From assembly GCA_905182515.1 (NCBI GenBank), contig CAJJBW010000005.1, positions 62,001 to 126,000 of the forward strand: a stretch of DNA of 64,000 nucleotides. The letters are read 5' to 3'. The position numbers and the translations under genes were made by a program. The stretch comes from an uncultured Candidatus Poseidoniales archaeon (GTDB lineage Archaea > Thermoplasmatota > Poseidoniia > Poseidoniales > Thalassarchaeaceae). The notes below the pieces were generated by a model. The model was not told where the DNA came from. It searched no databases and was given only the letters and a program-made list of their open reading frames with translations. Of the stretch, positions 28,801 through 36,626 are shown piece after piece; the first letter of the stretch is position 1; each line of letters starts with the position of its first letter.

Positions 28801-29753
28801 GTGTAGATGTTCCCTAGGCCCGATCTCCCATTATAAGCACCATTTTCCAAAGCAGAGAGTGTTATTGGTCCGGGTGCTTCTAATGTTTCTCCATCATCAG
28901 CAGGGCCCCATGAATTAGTGTATATATCTATGTCATTCATCTGAAAACTCAGGGCATCGGCTTCCATTTGGTCAGAGGTGCCGCACGCAATAAGAGTGGA
29001 ACCCGCTAAGGTTGCACCATAAGCGGCTCCTGTGACGTCTATTCCATTATCGCCAACTGCTGCAGCAACTCCTGCTGCAGCGGTCCCATGACCATTAAAA
29101 GATTGAGGAGATGGGTCTGGATCATCATTACACCAATCATATGAATTTGAAGGAGAATAATTAGGATCAATATCAGGGTGACTATGGTCCAAACCGTCAT
29201 CTATGACGCTGATTACAATACCTGAACCATTATAATTATTCCATACGCTAGTGACATTGATATCTTCTCCAACTACTCCTCCAGTAGTTTGACCTGTGTT
29301 TTGTAGATGCCATTGATCAGAAAAATAAGGGTCGTTAGGTATATATCTGGGATTATGATTTTTTATTATCATTGGAGAGAATGATTCAATTTTTCCATAC
29401 TCTAACAATTCTTCAAAATCTTCAATGTGCCCATGTGAATACTTTAAACTCCAAATATATGTCCCTCTTAATGTTGTCACAGGTTCACTTTCTATTAAAT
29501 CAGGAAATATTTTTTGATGTTTCTCCATGGGTTGATTTGTAATAATCAACCATTCATTAGTATTGCTAATTTCATACTCGCTGTATTGAGTCATATCACC
29601 GACTCTTGCAAATGCGCTTTGAACAGATTTTGAATAATTTGATAAAATTCCTACTCTGCTATCTTCTTTTACTTTTTCATCAAAAGAATACTCAGCAATA
29701 GCCATATTAGTGGATGATAGCAGTAATAACATAACTACAAGAATGGTACGCAT
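25821..29753 (-). CDS. Large secreted subtilase with P domain and calcium-repeat stalk
   Basis: 1310 residues. A signal peptide (1-20) precedes a propeptide. The S8 catalytic domain has Asp185 (VIDDG), His222 (NGHGTAAAG), the oxyanion Asn323 (AAGNG) and Ser401 (GGTSSATP). A P/Homo-B-like jelly roll follows around 500-600. Then comes a long stalk of thrombospondin-3-type DxDxDG loops interleaved with MopE-type DCND...DNDCDGEIDE blocks, five copies by eye. A membrane helix near 1240-1262 and a roughly 45-residue cytoplasmic tail end the protein. It should be a cell-surface peptidase held away from the membrane by a calcium-stiffened stalk. Its 3' end is eight bases from the convergent gene at 24404. 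Confidence 0.93.
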   Translation of the reverse strand: MRTILVVMLLLLSSTNMAIAEYSFDEKVKEDSRVGILSNYSKSVQSAFARVGDMTQYSEYEISNTNEWLIITNQPMEKHQKIFPDLIESEPVTTLRGTYIWSLKYSHGHIEDFEELLEYGKIESFSPMIIKNHNPRYIPNDPYFSDQWHLQNTGQTTGGVVGEDINVTSVWNNYNGSGIVISVIDDGLDHSHPDIDPNYSPSNSYDWCNDDPDPSPQSFNGHGTAAAGVAAAVGDNGIDVTGAAYGATLAGSTLIACGTSDQMEADALSFQMNDIDIYTNSWGPADDGETLEAPGPITLSALENGAYNGRSGLGNIYTWAAGNGLESDDNANYDGYANSRYTIAVTAITHAGEQSYYAEPGANILVAAHSNGDGEGITTTDIEGSGGYDSGNVTNNFGGTSSATPLAAGVIALILEANGNLTWRDIQYILVQSSRVNDPNDSSWEINGAGLNVSHKYGFGAIDAGAAVSLAENWTNVNMESNFSYGPFSPNTEITDNDETWNEFSVNITADIKIESIDIITDITHTSRGDLDIVLVSPSGKESWLAESRGDNGNGYSDWLFNTVHHWGEDAVGEWKLKMRDTVNSDVGTLNTWEIVIHGVGNFTDTDGDGVSDFSDTDDDGDGWPDIDEDACGTESLNLSSVPTDTDNDTICNNIDTDDDGDGWSDIDEDACGTESLNLSSVPQDLDEDGTCNYIDLDDDGDGLSDNNETEVYNTDPYDPDMDGDGLTDYEEIIIYGTKADEVDSDSDGLDDYEEVIIYNTNPLSQDTDDDGLLDIEEINIGTNPNIFDADSDNDSFYHFEDCNDLNSNINPNIIELLNNLDDNCNDQIDEGYNLSDFDNDGLFDWEEYHIYGTNYTNHDTDGDGLNDSKEVYITFTDPLILDLDNDLDGWYWFEDCDDNMSNKYPGMLELLDGIDNDCDNLVDEYFWNSDSDTDGLTDYEEYHNYSTDPLDGDSDNDGLPDGVEINSFNSNPNEADIDYDSDGWYEFQDCDDYDFERAPDKPEELDDKDNDCDGEIDEDYLIIDTDLDGVSDYEEYHNYSTNPQDNDSDGDGMPDGYELFISFSDPSKYDYDKDADGFYDFEDCNDLIFLINSRMNEVWNGIDDNCNGEIDEGVVRLDSITANPTLGQQFLWDSGNKSLIITLEGVPLNIERSITWKFENFSLNDNTSSDNLRLFLPPLDCNDIYRTELATHLCTEGNRHQNITIIISDLDVTTELKFDINTSVWIRNSKQDNNVASILNSPIGIMAAISFILIISSIGAIIGLRIEKNKNLKDAYDAFEVTGISKNINRNNALPSAPEIPELMNYKKE
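27706..27909 (-). repeat. Recent 120-bp tandem duplication in the subtilase stalk
   Basis: Positions 27706-27789 and 27826-27909 are 84-base blocks spaced exactly 120 bases apart with only two differences (27753/27873 and 27761/27881). The unit corresponds to 40 residues containing DIDEDACGTESLNLSSVP. The other stalk repeats are far more diverged, so this pair is recent. Confidence 0.9.
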
Positions 29754-29811
29754 TGTACTTTGTCAACTCAATTTAGGCTTTAGCCATTACCTTTGAGTGC
29801 ATCTCTATAAT

Positions 29812-31068
29812 TTAACTAATTCCAAATTCAGATATTGCAAAGTGAATTTCTTTATCTTCCATTAACCTTCTTTGTTTCTTTGCAATACTAAATAGATATG
29901 CGACCAAATCATTAGTAATTTCATAGTTATTTTTCTCCAACCACCAAGTAATATTTGAACGCCCACTCATATGTCCAATTCTTATTTTTTGCTCAAGGCC
30001 ATAATCTTGAGCCGGAACTCCCGAGTAAATTCTATCTGCAAGCCAATTATCTCCTTTCTTCATGGCCTTTACCACTGCACTAGCGTGGACTCCCGTACCT
30101 GTTTCAAATGCATCTTTTCCAAAAACTGGGTAATTCTTAGGTAAGTCGACCTCAATGTATTCGTGGGCCTTTTTTATATATTGATTCAATGATTTCAAAT
30201 CATTATTGATTACACCCATCAGGCTAAGATTAACTAATGTCTGATCTAGTGGTGCATTGCCTGCTCTTTCACCAACTCCCAATGCCGTTCCATGTATGAC
30301 ATCCGCACCAACTTCTACCGCAGCTAAATTATTGGCCACACCTAGTCCTCTATCTTGATGACCATGCCAATTTACTTCTATGTCTCTGCGTTTAACTCCC
30401 GCATCAGGTATCACCTCCTCTTGAATAAATGTTAGAAGTTTTTTAACTCCATTGGGAGTCACATGTCCACATGTATCGCAAATACAAATTCTATCTGCAC
30501 CAAGCTCTATTGCACGAGTGTATATTTGTTTTATTTCTGAAGGTTTACTTCTAGTTGTATCTTCAGTTACAAACATTACTGGGATATCATTATCTACGGC
30601 AAAAGTTACTGCCTTTTCAGCGGTAGAAATGATTCTTTCCATGTCCCAACCTTCTGTATATTGTCTAATTGGGCTGGTACCAAGGAAAGCACTTGCTTGT
30701 ATCTGCCGCTCAAATTTAGCTTGTAACTCTACAAGCGGTTCGATGTCACTAACAACTGTCCTGACTGCGCATCCCGGCCTTAGGTCATATGAGTTTTCTG
30801 TCATGTGCGAAAGCATAGAATCGATATGTTTTACATGAAATGGTCCCGCTCCTGGTAATCCTAAGTCTACCTTTTGGATTCCAAGTTTTTCCATGTAATC
30901 TATCAATTCAATTTTTTGTTCAATAGTCGGATTTCTCGCACTTGGACTTTGTAACCCATCTCGTAATGTTTCATCATCAAACCAAATATCATGTGGATGC
31001 TGAGATTGAACTCTAATTATCTCATAGTCAATTGTGTTCCAATCATAAATTAGTTCTGATTCTTTCAT
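29812..31068 (-). CDS. LeuA/HMGL-type acyltransferase (isopropylmalate, homocitrate or citramalate synthase family)
   Basis: About 418 residues from the ATG at 31068, preceded by GGAGG eight bases away; ATGs at 31083 and 31107 and a TTG at 31131 are alternatives. The catalytic metal site DETLRDGLQSPS, WHGHQDRGLGVANN (HxH ligands) and GVGERAGNAPLDQ are intact. These enzymes condense acetyl-CoA with a 2-oxoacid. The length leaves no room for the C-terminal leucine-feedback domain of classical LeuA, so it should lack that regulation. The DETLRDG(L)QS form differs from the usual D(T)TLRDGEQ, so the substrate is uncertain. It directly follows ctaB on the minus strand. Confidence 0.8.
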   Translation of the reverse strand: MKESELIYDWNTIDYEIIRVQSQHPHDIWFDDETLRDGLQSPSARNPTIEQKIELIDYMEKLGIQKVDLGLPGAGPFHVKHIDSMLSHMTENSYDLRPGCAVRTVVSDIEPLVELQAKFERQIQASAFLGTSPIRQYTEGWDMERIISTAEKAVTFAVDNDIPVMFVTEDTTRSKPSEIKQIYTRAIELGADRICICDTCGHVTPNGVKKLLTFIQEEVIPDAGVKRRDIEVNWHGHQDRGLGVANNLAAVEVGADVIHGTALGVGERAGNAPLDQTLVNLSLMGVINNDLKSLNQYIKKAHEYIEVDLPKNYPVFGKDAFETGTGVHASAVVKAMKKGDNWLADRIYSGVPAQDYGLEQKIRIGHMSGRSNITWWLEKNNYEITNDLVAYLFSIAKKQRRLMEDKEIHFAISEFGIS

Positions 31069-31131
31069 CTCTCCCGCCTCCATTACTATTGTTGGCCAAC
31101 CAGCCATTAGGTGTTTGAAACCATCGGGCAA

Positions 31132-32205
31132 TTATGTGACAAATGGATTTATTTGTTTTTTTGCTTTCAATTGATTCCTTATAATTACTATTAAAGATAT
31201 AATTACTCCAATGATTCCTCCAATGAGGCCTATGCTGGCCAATACTACTACTATGAATATAAGTGCAAGATATATCATAGAAACCCAAAAAGATCTAGCA
31301 GCAGTAGGTATTCTTCCAGTTTGATCTTTTACTTCGTTAATATTTATTCTAAACACGGTACTTGCATACCATATCGAAAGTATCCCAGTCGTACTACTAA
31401 ATATTAGAAAGAGGTGATCATTGTATTCTAAATTACCCAATGCAATTGGAGATAAAAATGATAATAAAACAATAAATACTGAATAAATCTTCATTTCAAT
31501 CAGTGTCCGTCGGGGGCCTTTTACTCCAGGCATCATTGGAACTCCTACCTTCTCATATTCTTCAGATCTATACAGTGCCAATGCCCAAAAATGCGGGGGA
31601 GTCCAAAGAAAAATTAGTATGAATAAAAACCAAGGCATGAAACTACCTAAAGAAAAAATTGAATCTAAAAATGAATACAACGACTCATTTCGTATTACTA
31701 AACCATCAGTTGCAGCCGCCCACCCTATTACAGGAGGAGTTGATCCTGCAATTCCTCCAACTACGATGTTCTGTACGGAACTTCTCTTCAGCCATATTGT
31801 GTAAATAAAAACATAAAAAAGTATACTAAATGTAGCCCAGAAAGCGGCAATTTGGTTCGCCATAATGGTAAACCAAATTACTCCTAATATTGATATAAAT
31901 ACGCCAAATAACAATGCATTTGCCGCACTGATATCTCCCACAGGAATTGGCCTATTCGCAGTTCTTCCCATAATTGGATCTATATCTCTATCATACCACA
32001 TATTGATAGAATTTGCACCACCGGCGGTCAAATAACCTCCAATAAAGACTATTATCATCGTAGTCAGGGACTCCTTAATTTGTACCAATGAAAAATTACT
32101 ACCTTCTAATAAATCGTGAGATAAGACAGAACATAATGCTGTGATTTGAAGTAGGACTACGACTTTTGGTTTTGTAAGGGCGAAGTAAGAATTTATTGTC
32201 CTCAT
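31132..32205 (-). CDS. ctaB: Heme O synthase (protoheme IX farnesyltransferase)
   Basis: 357 residues, multi-pass. The UbiA-family first aspartate motif NMWYDRDIDPIMGRTANRP and the later YRSEEYEKVGVPMMP region place it in CtaB/CyoE. It attaches farnesyl to heme b in the membrane to give heme O, the precursor of heme A for terminal oxidases. About eight to nine hydrophobic helices are visible. It lies 35 bases downstream of ctaA on the same strand, the order in which they would be used together. The downstream synthase gene may be translated from within or just beyond its stop codon. Confidence 0.95.
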   Translation of the reverse strand: MRTINSYFALTKPKVVVLLQITALCSVLSHDLLEGSNFSLVQIKESLTTMIIVFIGGYLTAGGANSINMWYDRDIDPIMGRTANRPIPVGDISAANALLFGVFISILGVIWFTIMANQIAAFWATFSILFYVFIYTIWLKRSSVQNIVVGGIAGSTPPVIGWAAATDGLVIRNESLYSFLDSIFSLGSFMPWFLFILIFLWTPPHFWALALYRSEEYEKVGVPMMPGVKGPRRTLIEMKIYSVFIVLLSFLSPIALGNLEYNDHLFLIFSSTTGILSIWYASTVFRININEVKDQTGRIPTAARSFWVSMIYLALIFIVVVLASIGLIGGIIGVIISLIVIIRNQLKAKKQINPFVT

Positions 32206-32240
32206 GCTCTACTTCCAATGTGACCTGTGGCAATACACAT

Positions 32241-33302
32241 TTAGTCTTCAGGTATCAATATTTCATTTTTATTATTTTTTTGTACTATTAAAATTCCCAA
32301 ATATGCAGATGCAATCAATAAAAATGAACTTGAAGCCAGTATTAGATGTATCAATGATAGAATTTCAATGAATAAATTCTTCTCCGTCCAAGAAAGAATA
32401 TATAACCCTCCTAATAATATATTTATCACATAAATCGCAGTAGATGCGAAAATTGTTCTCTTCAATAAACCATCATTAGATATGCCATTACTTTCTTGAA
32501 ATAATGAATATGTTGAGCGAATCAATATAATGCCAACCAGTGCTACAAACCATCGATGTATCAATTGAGATTGAGCAATTATATTCGTTATTGGGTTGCT
32601 AAATTTATTGTGACAAAGTGGCCACGATTGATGAAATCCACTAACTCCGCAACCAGTATTTGCCCCAGGAGTGGTTGACACCAATGTCCCTGAAAATAAA
32701 GTTAACAAGGTAATAAGTGACATGAATAGTATCTTATTTTTCCACTTCTCTGACCGCCTTACGTCAAATGAAAACCAATTTGCACCCTTTCTTCTAGAAA
32801 TTATCATCCAGGTCCAAATTAGGCTTAGCATAAATGCTAATGCAGATCCTAAATGAAGTACCACACTCCAATTTTCATTATCCATCTTTACTGTAAGCAT
32901 GCCTACCAATCCTTGCCAAATAATAAGTATCAAAGAAACAGAAGTTGCAAAACGTACGTCTTTAAAATCGTTAAAATTACGTTTTGCTAATAACCAATTA
33001 ACGATTACTAATGGCCCTAGGATTATGCCAGCGAGGAAGCGATGTATCCACTCCGTAAATATTTGGAAAGTAGAATATCTGTGCCAAGAACCTCTGGAAT
33101 CTATTTCACCTGGGTTTTGTTCATACCATTCTGTCTGCTCACTTTCTGAAATATCAAACCCCCATGTTCCAAAGCAAGTTGGCCAATCAGGACATGATTC
33201 ACCTGCATCATATATTCGTATAGTCCCTCCGATAGTTATCACTAAAATTGTTATCAAAATAAGGAATATAGTTATTCTCTTAACTTTAATTAGACCTTTC
33301 AA
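32241..33302 (-). CDS. ctaA: Heme A synthase (CtaA/COX15 family)
   Basis: 353 residues with about eight membrane helices. Conserved heme-binding histidines appear in EWIHRFLAG and LIHRWFVALVG. The paired-cysteine loops SCPDWPTCFG and GCGVSGFHQSWPLCHNKF are typical of the two halves of CtaA. It oxidises the C8 methyl of heme O to a formyl group. The only plausible start is TTG at 33302, since the next methionine lies deep inside the protein. With ctaB it implies an aa3-type (heme A) oxidase and oxygen respiration, although no oxidase subunit genes lie in the window. Confidence 0.93.
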   Translation of the reverse strand: MKGLIKVKRITIFLILITILVITIGGTIRIYDAGESCPDWPTCFGTWGFDISESEQTEWYEQNPGEIDSRGSWHRYSTFQIFTEWIHRFLAGIILGPLVIVNWLLAKRNFNDFKDVRFATSVSLILIIWQGLVGMLTVKMDNENWSVVLHLGSALAFMLSLIWTWMIISRRKGANWFSFDVRRSEKWKNKILFMSLITLLTLFSGTLVSTTPGANTGCGVSGFHQSWPLCHNKFSNPITNIIAQSQLIHRWFVALVGIILIRSTYSLFQESNGISNDGLLKRTIFASTAIYVINILLGGLYILSWTEKNLFIEILSLIHLILASSSFLLIASAYLGILIVQKNNKNEILIPED

Positions 33303-33341
33303 TTAGATTCACTCCGAACTATAGGTCAAGTAAAACCAAAC

Positions 33342-33596
33342 TCAATCAAGATGCGGGTCGACATCAATTGGAATTCTTTCCTGATCGTATTCTAGTGTTG
33401 CAATTTTCATTGGATCTAGGACTACTCTTTCCTTGGCATCATCAACACCATATAACTGTACTAATTCATCATTAAAACTCTCTCTTAACTCTTCTTCAGT
33501 TACGTAAAGTGGCGCTCCCATGCTTATTTGAAGTGCTCTAGCACCTATTATTCGTGCCTTTTCAAAGCGGGTGTGAGGTTTCAGTGGCTTAACCAT
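33342..33596 (-). CDS. rpoK: DNA-directed RNA polymerase subunit K (Rpo6)
   Basis: 84 residues. The core [21 protein letters not shown] is the near-invariant signature of Rpo6/RpoK, the archaeal counterpart of eukaryotic RPB6 and bacterial omega, which clamps the largest subunit. The C-terminal [12 protein letters not shown] is the usual acidic end. Length is normal. The gene is on the minus strand between thiolase and ctaA, an unusual neighbourhood, since it often lies near ribosomal or polymerase genes. It may share a transcript with the heme genes; spacing to ctaA is 39 bases. Confidence 0.95.
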   Translation of the reverse strand: MVKPLKPHTRFEKARIIGARALQISMGAPLYVTEEELRESFNDELVQLYGVDDAKERVVLDPMKIATLEYDQERIPIDVDPHLD

Positions 33597-33667
33597 GTCT
33601 CATCCCACTAACAACTCCCAAATAAGGGCTATGACTGTAGCATTACCCGTGTAATCCTATTTTCAAA

Positions 33668-34828
33668 TTAATTTCTTTCTATAAGCATCGCAACAGCGTT
33701 GCCTCCTCCAAGGCAAATTGTTACTATTCCACGCCTACCAGAAGTTCTTTCTAAAGCATTTACTAATGTCATTAAGCACCTAGTTCCTGTTGCTCCTAAT
33801 GGATGGCCGATCGCAACAGCCCCTCCGTGGGGGTTGAATTTATCTTCTGAAACCTTAAGTGTAGTTTTGACAGCACAAGATGCAGATGCAAAAGCTTCAT
33901 TATGTTCTAATAAGTCTATGTCTGTGATATTCAAAGAATTTCTTTTTAGTAGTATTTCCACTGCTAAAATAGGAGCCGACATGACTTTACTTGGTTCTAC
34001 TCCAGAAGTTGTATAGTCGATAATTTTAGCCAAAATAGGCAAATTAAATTTCTTTACAGCATCATCTGAGGCAATTAATATCGCCGATGCACCATCAGAT
34101 AATTGACTCGCATTACCTGCAGTAACTTGCCCCACATCACTAAAAATTGTCCTTAAATTTCTTAATTTACCTATACTTGTACCTGGGCGTATCCCCTCAT
34201 CTTTGAATACACCATTTACTTCAAATGTTTCTTTCTTCAACCATCCTTCAATCCATCCTTTATTTGCTAGGACGTGCGATCTAACTGCAAATGAATCTGA
34301 TTGTTCTCTTGTTATGCCGAAATCTATTGCTACAGTTTCTCCTGTATTGCCCATCATTTCTCCTGAATAAGCATCTTTTAAGCCATCATGGCTCAGGATA
34401 GATTCCAAATCTGAAAAATTAATTGCACTTTCTTTTGAAGGATTGTTGATAAAATAAGGAGCATTAGACATAGACTCCATTCCCCCTGCTATGACCAAAT
34501 TTGCCATCTTAGCACGAATATCCGAAGCACCAATCATTACAGCCTTTAAACTAGATCCACAAACCTTGTTTATAGTTGTACAAGGTGTTCCAAATGACAT
34601 CCCAGCTCCCAATGCTACCTGCCTAGCAGGGGCTTGGCCAGCCCCACCTTGTAGGACTTGCCCCATATACAATTGATCTATTAAATCCTCTTTGGGATTA
34701 ATATCTACTCTCTTTAATAATTCTCTAATAGTCATAGCACCTAAGTCAGTTGCACTATAATCGGATAGTAATCCTCGAAATTTTCCTACTGGAGTTCTTG
34801 CATATGCGCATATGTTGACTGCCTCCAT
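33668..34828 (-). CDS. Acetyl-CoA C-acetyltransferase (thiolase)
   Basis: 386 residues from the ATG at 34828 (MEAVNICAYARTPVGKFRG); an upstream in-frame ATG would add ten unrelated residues. The acyl-enzyme cysteine is in NKVCGSSLKAV, the C-terminal histidine in GGAVAIGHPLGATGTR, and the second cysteine in CLGGGNAVA. The protein would cleave acetoacetyl-CoA or longer 3-oxoacyl-CoA, or run in reverse. With an acyl-CoA dehydrogenase and acyl-CoA synthetase elsewhere in the window it fits fatty-acid or branched-chain amino-acid breakdown. It begins about 50 bases downstream of the tryptophan dioxygenase stop codon, on the same strand. Archaeal mevalonate-pathway thiolases are usually a different subgroup. 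Confidence 0.93.
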   Translation of the reverse strand: MEAVNICAYARTPVGKFRGLLSDYSATDLGAMTIRELLKRVDINPKEDLIDQLYMGQVLQGGAGQAPARQVALGAGMSFGTPCTTINKVCGSSLKAVMIGASDIRAKMANLVIAGGMESMSNAPYFINNPSKESAINFSDLESILSHDGLKDAYSGEMMGNTGETVAIDFGITREQSDSFAVRSHVLANKGWIEGWLKKETFEVNGVFKDEGIRPGTSIGKLRNLRTIFSDVGQVTAGNASQLSDGASAILIASDDAVKKFNLPILAKIIDYTTSGVEPSKVMSAPILAVEILLKRNSLNITDIDLLEHNEAFASASCAVKTTLKVSEDKFNPHGGAVAIGHPLGATGTRCLMTLVNALERTSGRRGIVTICLGGGNAVAMLIERN

Positions 34829-34880
34829 AAATAGTCCGAAAAGAACACTATTATTCAATGGTGTGATTGATATTATATAT

Positions 34881-35954
34881 TCAAATCAGTGACTTGGAAT
34901 TAAAACCATAAAATTCTCCATTTTTTAATTTTGGTCTATTTTGTGGTTTTATCAATATGGTCCTTACACCCCAGAGGTCTTTAAAAATTCTATATTTACT
35001 TGTTGCGTCCAAATAATCTACTCCACTCGATCCACCAGTTCCTATTCTCCTCCCCATAATCCTCTCTACCATTCTAGCGTGAGAATGCCTCCACTTTACA
35101 ATCGACTCCTCTAATTCAACAATTGCATCAATTAACTTTCTTGGCCAAGTTAATAGGGGCAGTTCTCGATATGATTCAATAAATAATAATCCAGCCCTAG
35201 ATCTACTTATTTCACCATTTGGCTTTAGAAAATCTATGGCACCTTGGTGGCCCATATTTATTCTCTCAGTCATTTTCGAATTTGAATTACTGCTGCCATA
35301 CAAACTCTCTCCATGCCTCTTATGAGATTCTAGGTGTGCATTAACGTAATCCTCAACATTATCTTCATCATTTTCACTAGCAAAAATAGACCCCATTATT
35401 GGAGTTCTTTCAATCCAACTCATTAATGATTCTACTAATGTTTTTTGTCCCATTAACTCTTCTAGGCGAGTTAATATTATCGCAGCGCCCGGGTCATTTT
35501 TAGCCGCTTTACGAAATCCTTCTATAGGGTCCATCCCTCCTAGCCGGTCTTCATTTTTTAACCCAAGAAGTATCTCAAACTCTCTCATCTGATATGATTC
35601 AAATCCTGAAGCAGTCCCTAATCCATCTCTAAAAGCTAAAAATCCTTGTGGAGTTAAGGTTTCTAGGACACTCCATTGATTCGCCATTAACCTAAAGATT
35701 TCTGTAGTCCTTCCCAAGTGGTCAACAGATAATGGAATATCGAGCTCAGACACGTTATCCTTGTTGAGAATATCTCGCACTTCTGTTAGTTCTGCAATGA
35801 TCTGTTTGAACCATAGTTCAAAAGTTTGATGAACTATAATAAAATGCATTTCATCATTAGAAATACCTCTTTCTTCTCCTTGAAGTTTTAGTAACGCAGG
35901 CAATTGCAGATAATCTCCATATGTCCAATTTTTACTCTCCACGTCCTCACTCAT
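34881..35954 (-). CDS. kynA: Tryptophan 2,3-dioxygenase
   Basis: 357 residues. TYGDYLQLPALLKLQ, EMHFIIVHQTFELWFKQI and the late GTGGSSGVDYLDAT motif are diagnostic of heme-dependent TDO. The histidine in FIIVHQ is the expected substrate base, and the C-terminal histidine-rich WRHSHARMVER region supplies the heme ligand. It opens the indole ring of tryptophan to N-formylkynurenine using oxygen. No kynurenine formamidase or kynureninase is in the window. TDO is uncommon in archaea, so acquisition from bacteria is likely, although codon use looks like the surroundings. Confidence 0.92.
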   Translation of the reverse strand: MSEDVESKNWTYGDYLQLPALLKLQGEERGISNDEMHFIIVHQTFELWFKQIIAELTEVRDILNKDNVSELDIPLSVDHLGRTTEIFRLMANQWSVLETLTPQGFLAFRDGLGTASGFESYQMREFEILLGLKNEDRLGGMDPIEGFRKAAKNDPGAAIILTRLEELMGQKTLVESLMSWIERTPIMGSIFASENDEDNVEDYVNAHLESHKRHGESLYGSSNSNSKMTERINMGHQGAIDFLKPNGEISRSRAGLLFIESYRELPLLTWPRKLIDAIVELEESIVKWRHSHARMVERIMGRRIGTGGSSGVDYLDATSKYRIFKDLWGVRTILIKPQNRPKLKNGEFYGFNSKSLI

Positions 35955-36035
35955 GCCCTTCCGGTTATGTTCATGTTTGAAGCGTTATCCCCCATTTTAG
36001 AAAGATACAAGTGTAGCAACACTATCTCAGTAAAT

Positions 36036-36626
36036 ATGCCGGATGAAGTTAACAGATTAAATAAATCTTTTAAATTTCAACTCCCTTACTCTATTTTGAT
36101 GGTCGAAGAAACTCTCAAATTACAACAAATAAATATCTCAGACTCAGAAGAGCTTTTTCTATTGATTGACTCCAATCGTAACTATCTTAGAAAATGGTTA
36201 CCTTGGATTGACGATATTCAATCTCTTGTTGATGAAGAGAATTTTATCAAAAGTACTCTGAGGGATTATGAACAAGGGCGAGCAATTCATTATGGGGTGA
36301 TATATGACGGCCGCATCATTGGAACTACGTCGTTAAATTGGATTGATTATAATAATCGTTCATGTGGTGTTGGATATTGGATAGCAGAAAAACATACTGG
36401 TAATGGAGTTGTTACTAGATGTTGCAAACGTCTAATGGAACATTGTTTTTCCGATCTTAAATTCCATCGTTTTGTTCTTGAAGTAGGAGTCGATAATTTA
36501 GCAAGCATAGGTGTTGCAAACCGACTAGAGATGAGATTAGAAGGCAAATCAATAGATAGAGAGTGGTTATATGATCATTTCATAGATTCATATCTCTATG
36601 CCATCACAATTAATGACATAAATTAG
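36036..36626 (+). CDS. GNAT acetyltransferase, RimJ/RimL type
   Basis: 196 residues from the ATG at 36036; earlier in-frame ATGs would overlap the start of the dioxygenase. The motif FLLIDSNRNYLRKWLPWID near the start and GVGYWIAEKHTGNGVVTRCC (the acetyl-CoA loop, a variant of QxxGxG/A) mark it as a RimL-like N-acetyltransferase. FHRFVLEVGVDNLASIGVANRLEM supplies the last conserved helix. Typical substrates are protein N-termini or small amines. It is a single plus-strand gene in a minus-strand stretch, and its stop codon directly abuts that of the RqcH gene. Substrate unknown. Confidence 0.85.
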   Translation: MPDEVNRLNKSFKFQLPYSILMVEETLKLQQINISDSEELFLLIDSNRNYLRKWLPWIDDIQSLVDEENFIKSTLRDYEQGRAIHYGVIYDGRIIGTTSLNWIDYNNRSCGVGYWIAEKHTGNGVVTRCCKRLMEHCFSDLKFHRFVLEVGVDNLASIGVANRLEMRLEGKSIDREWLYDHFIDSYLYAITINDIN

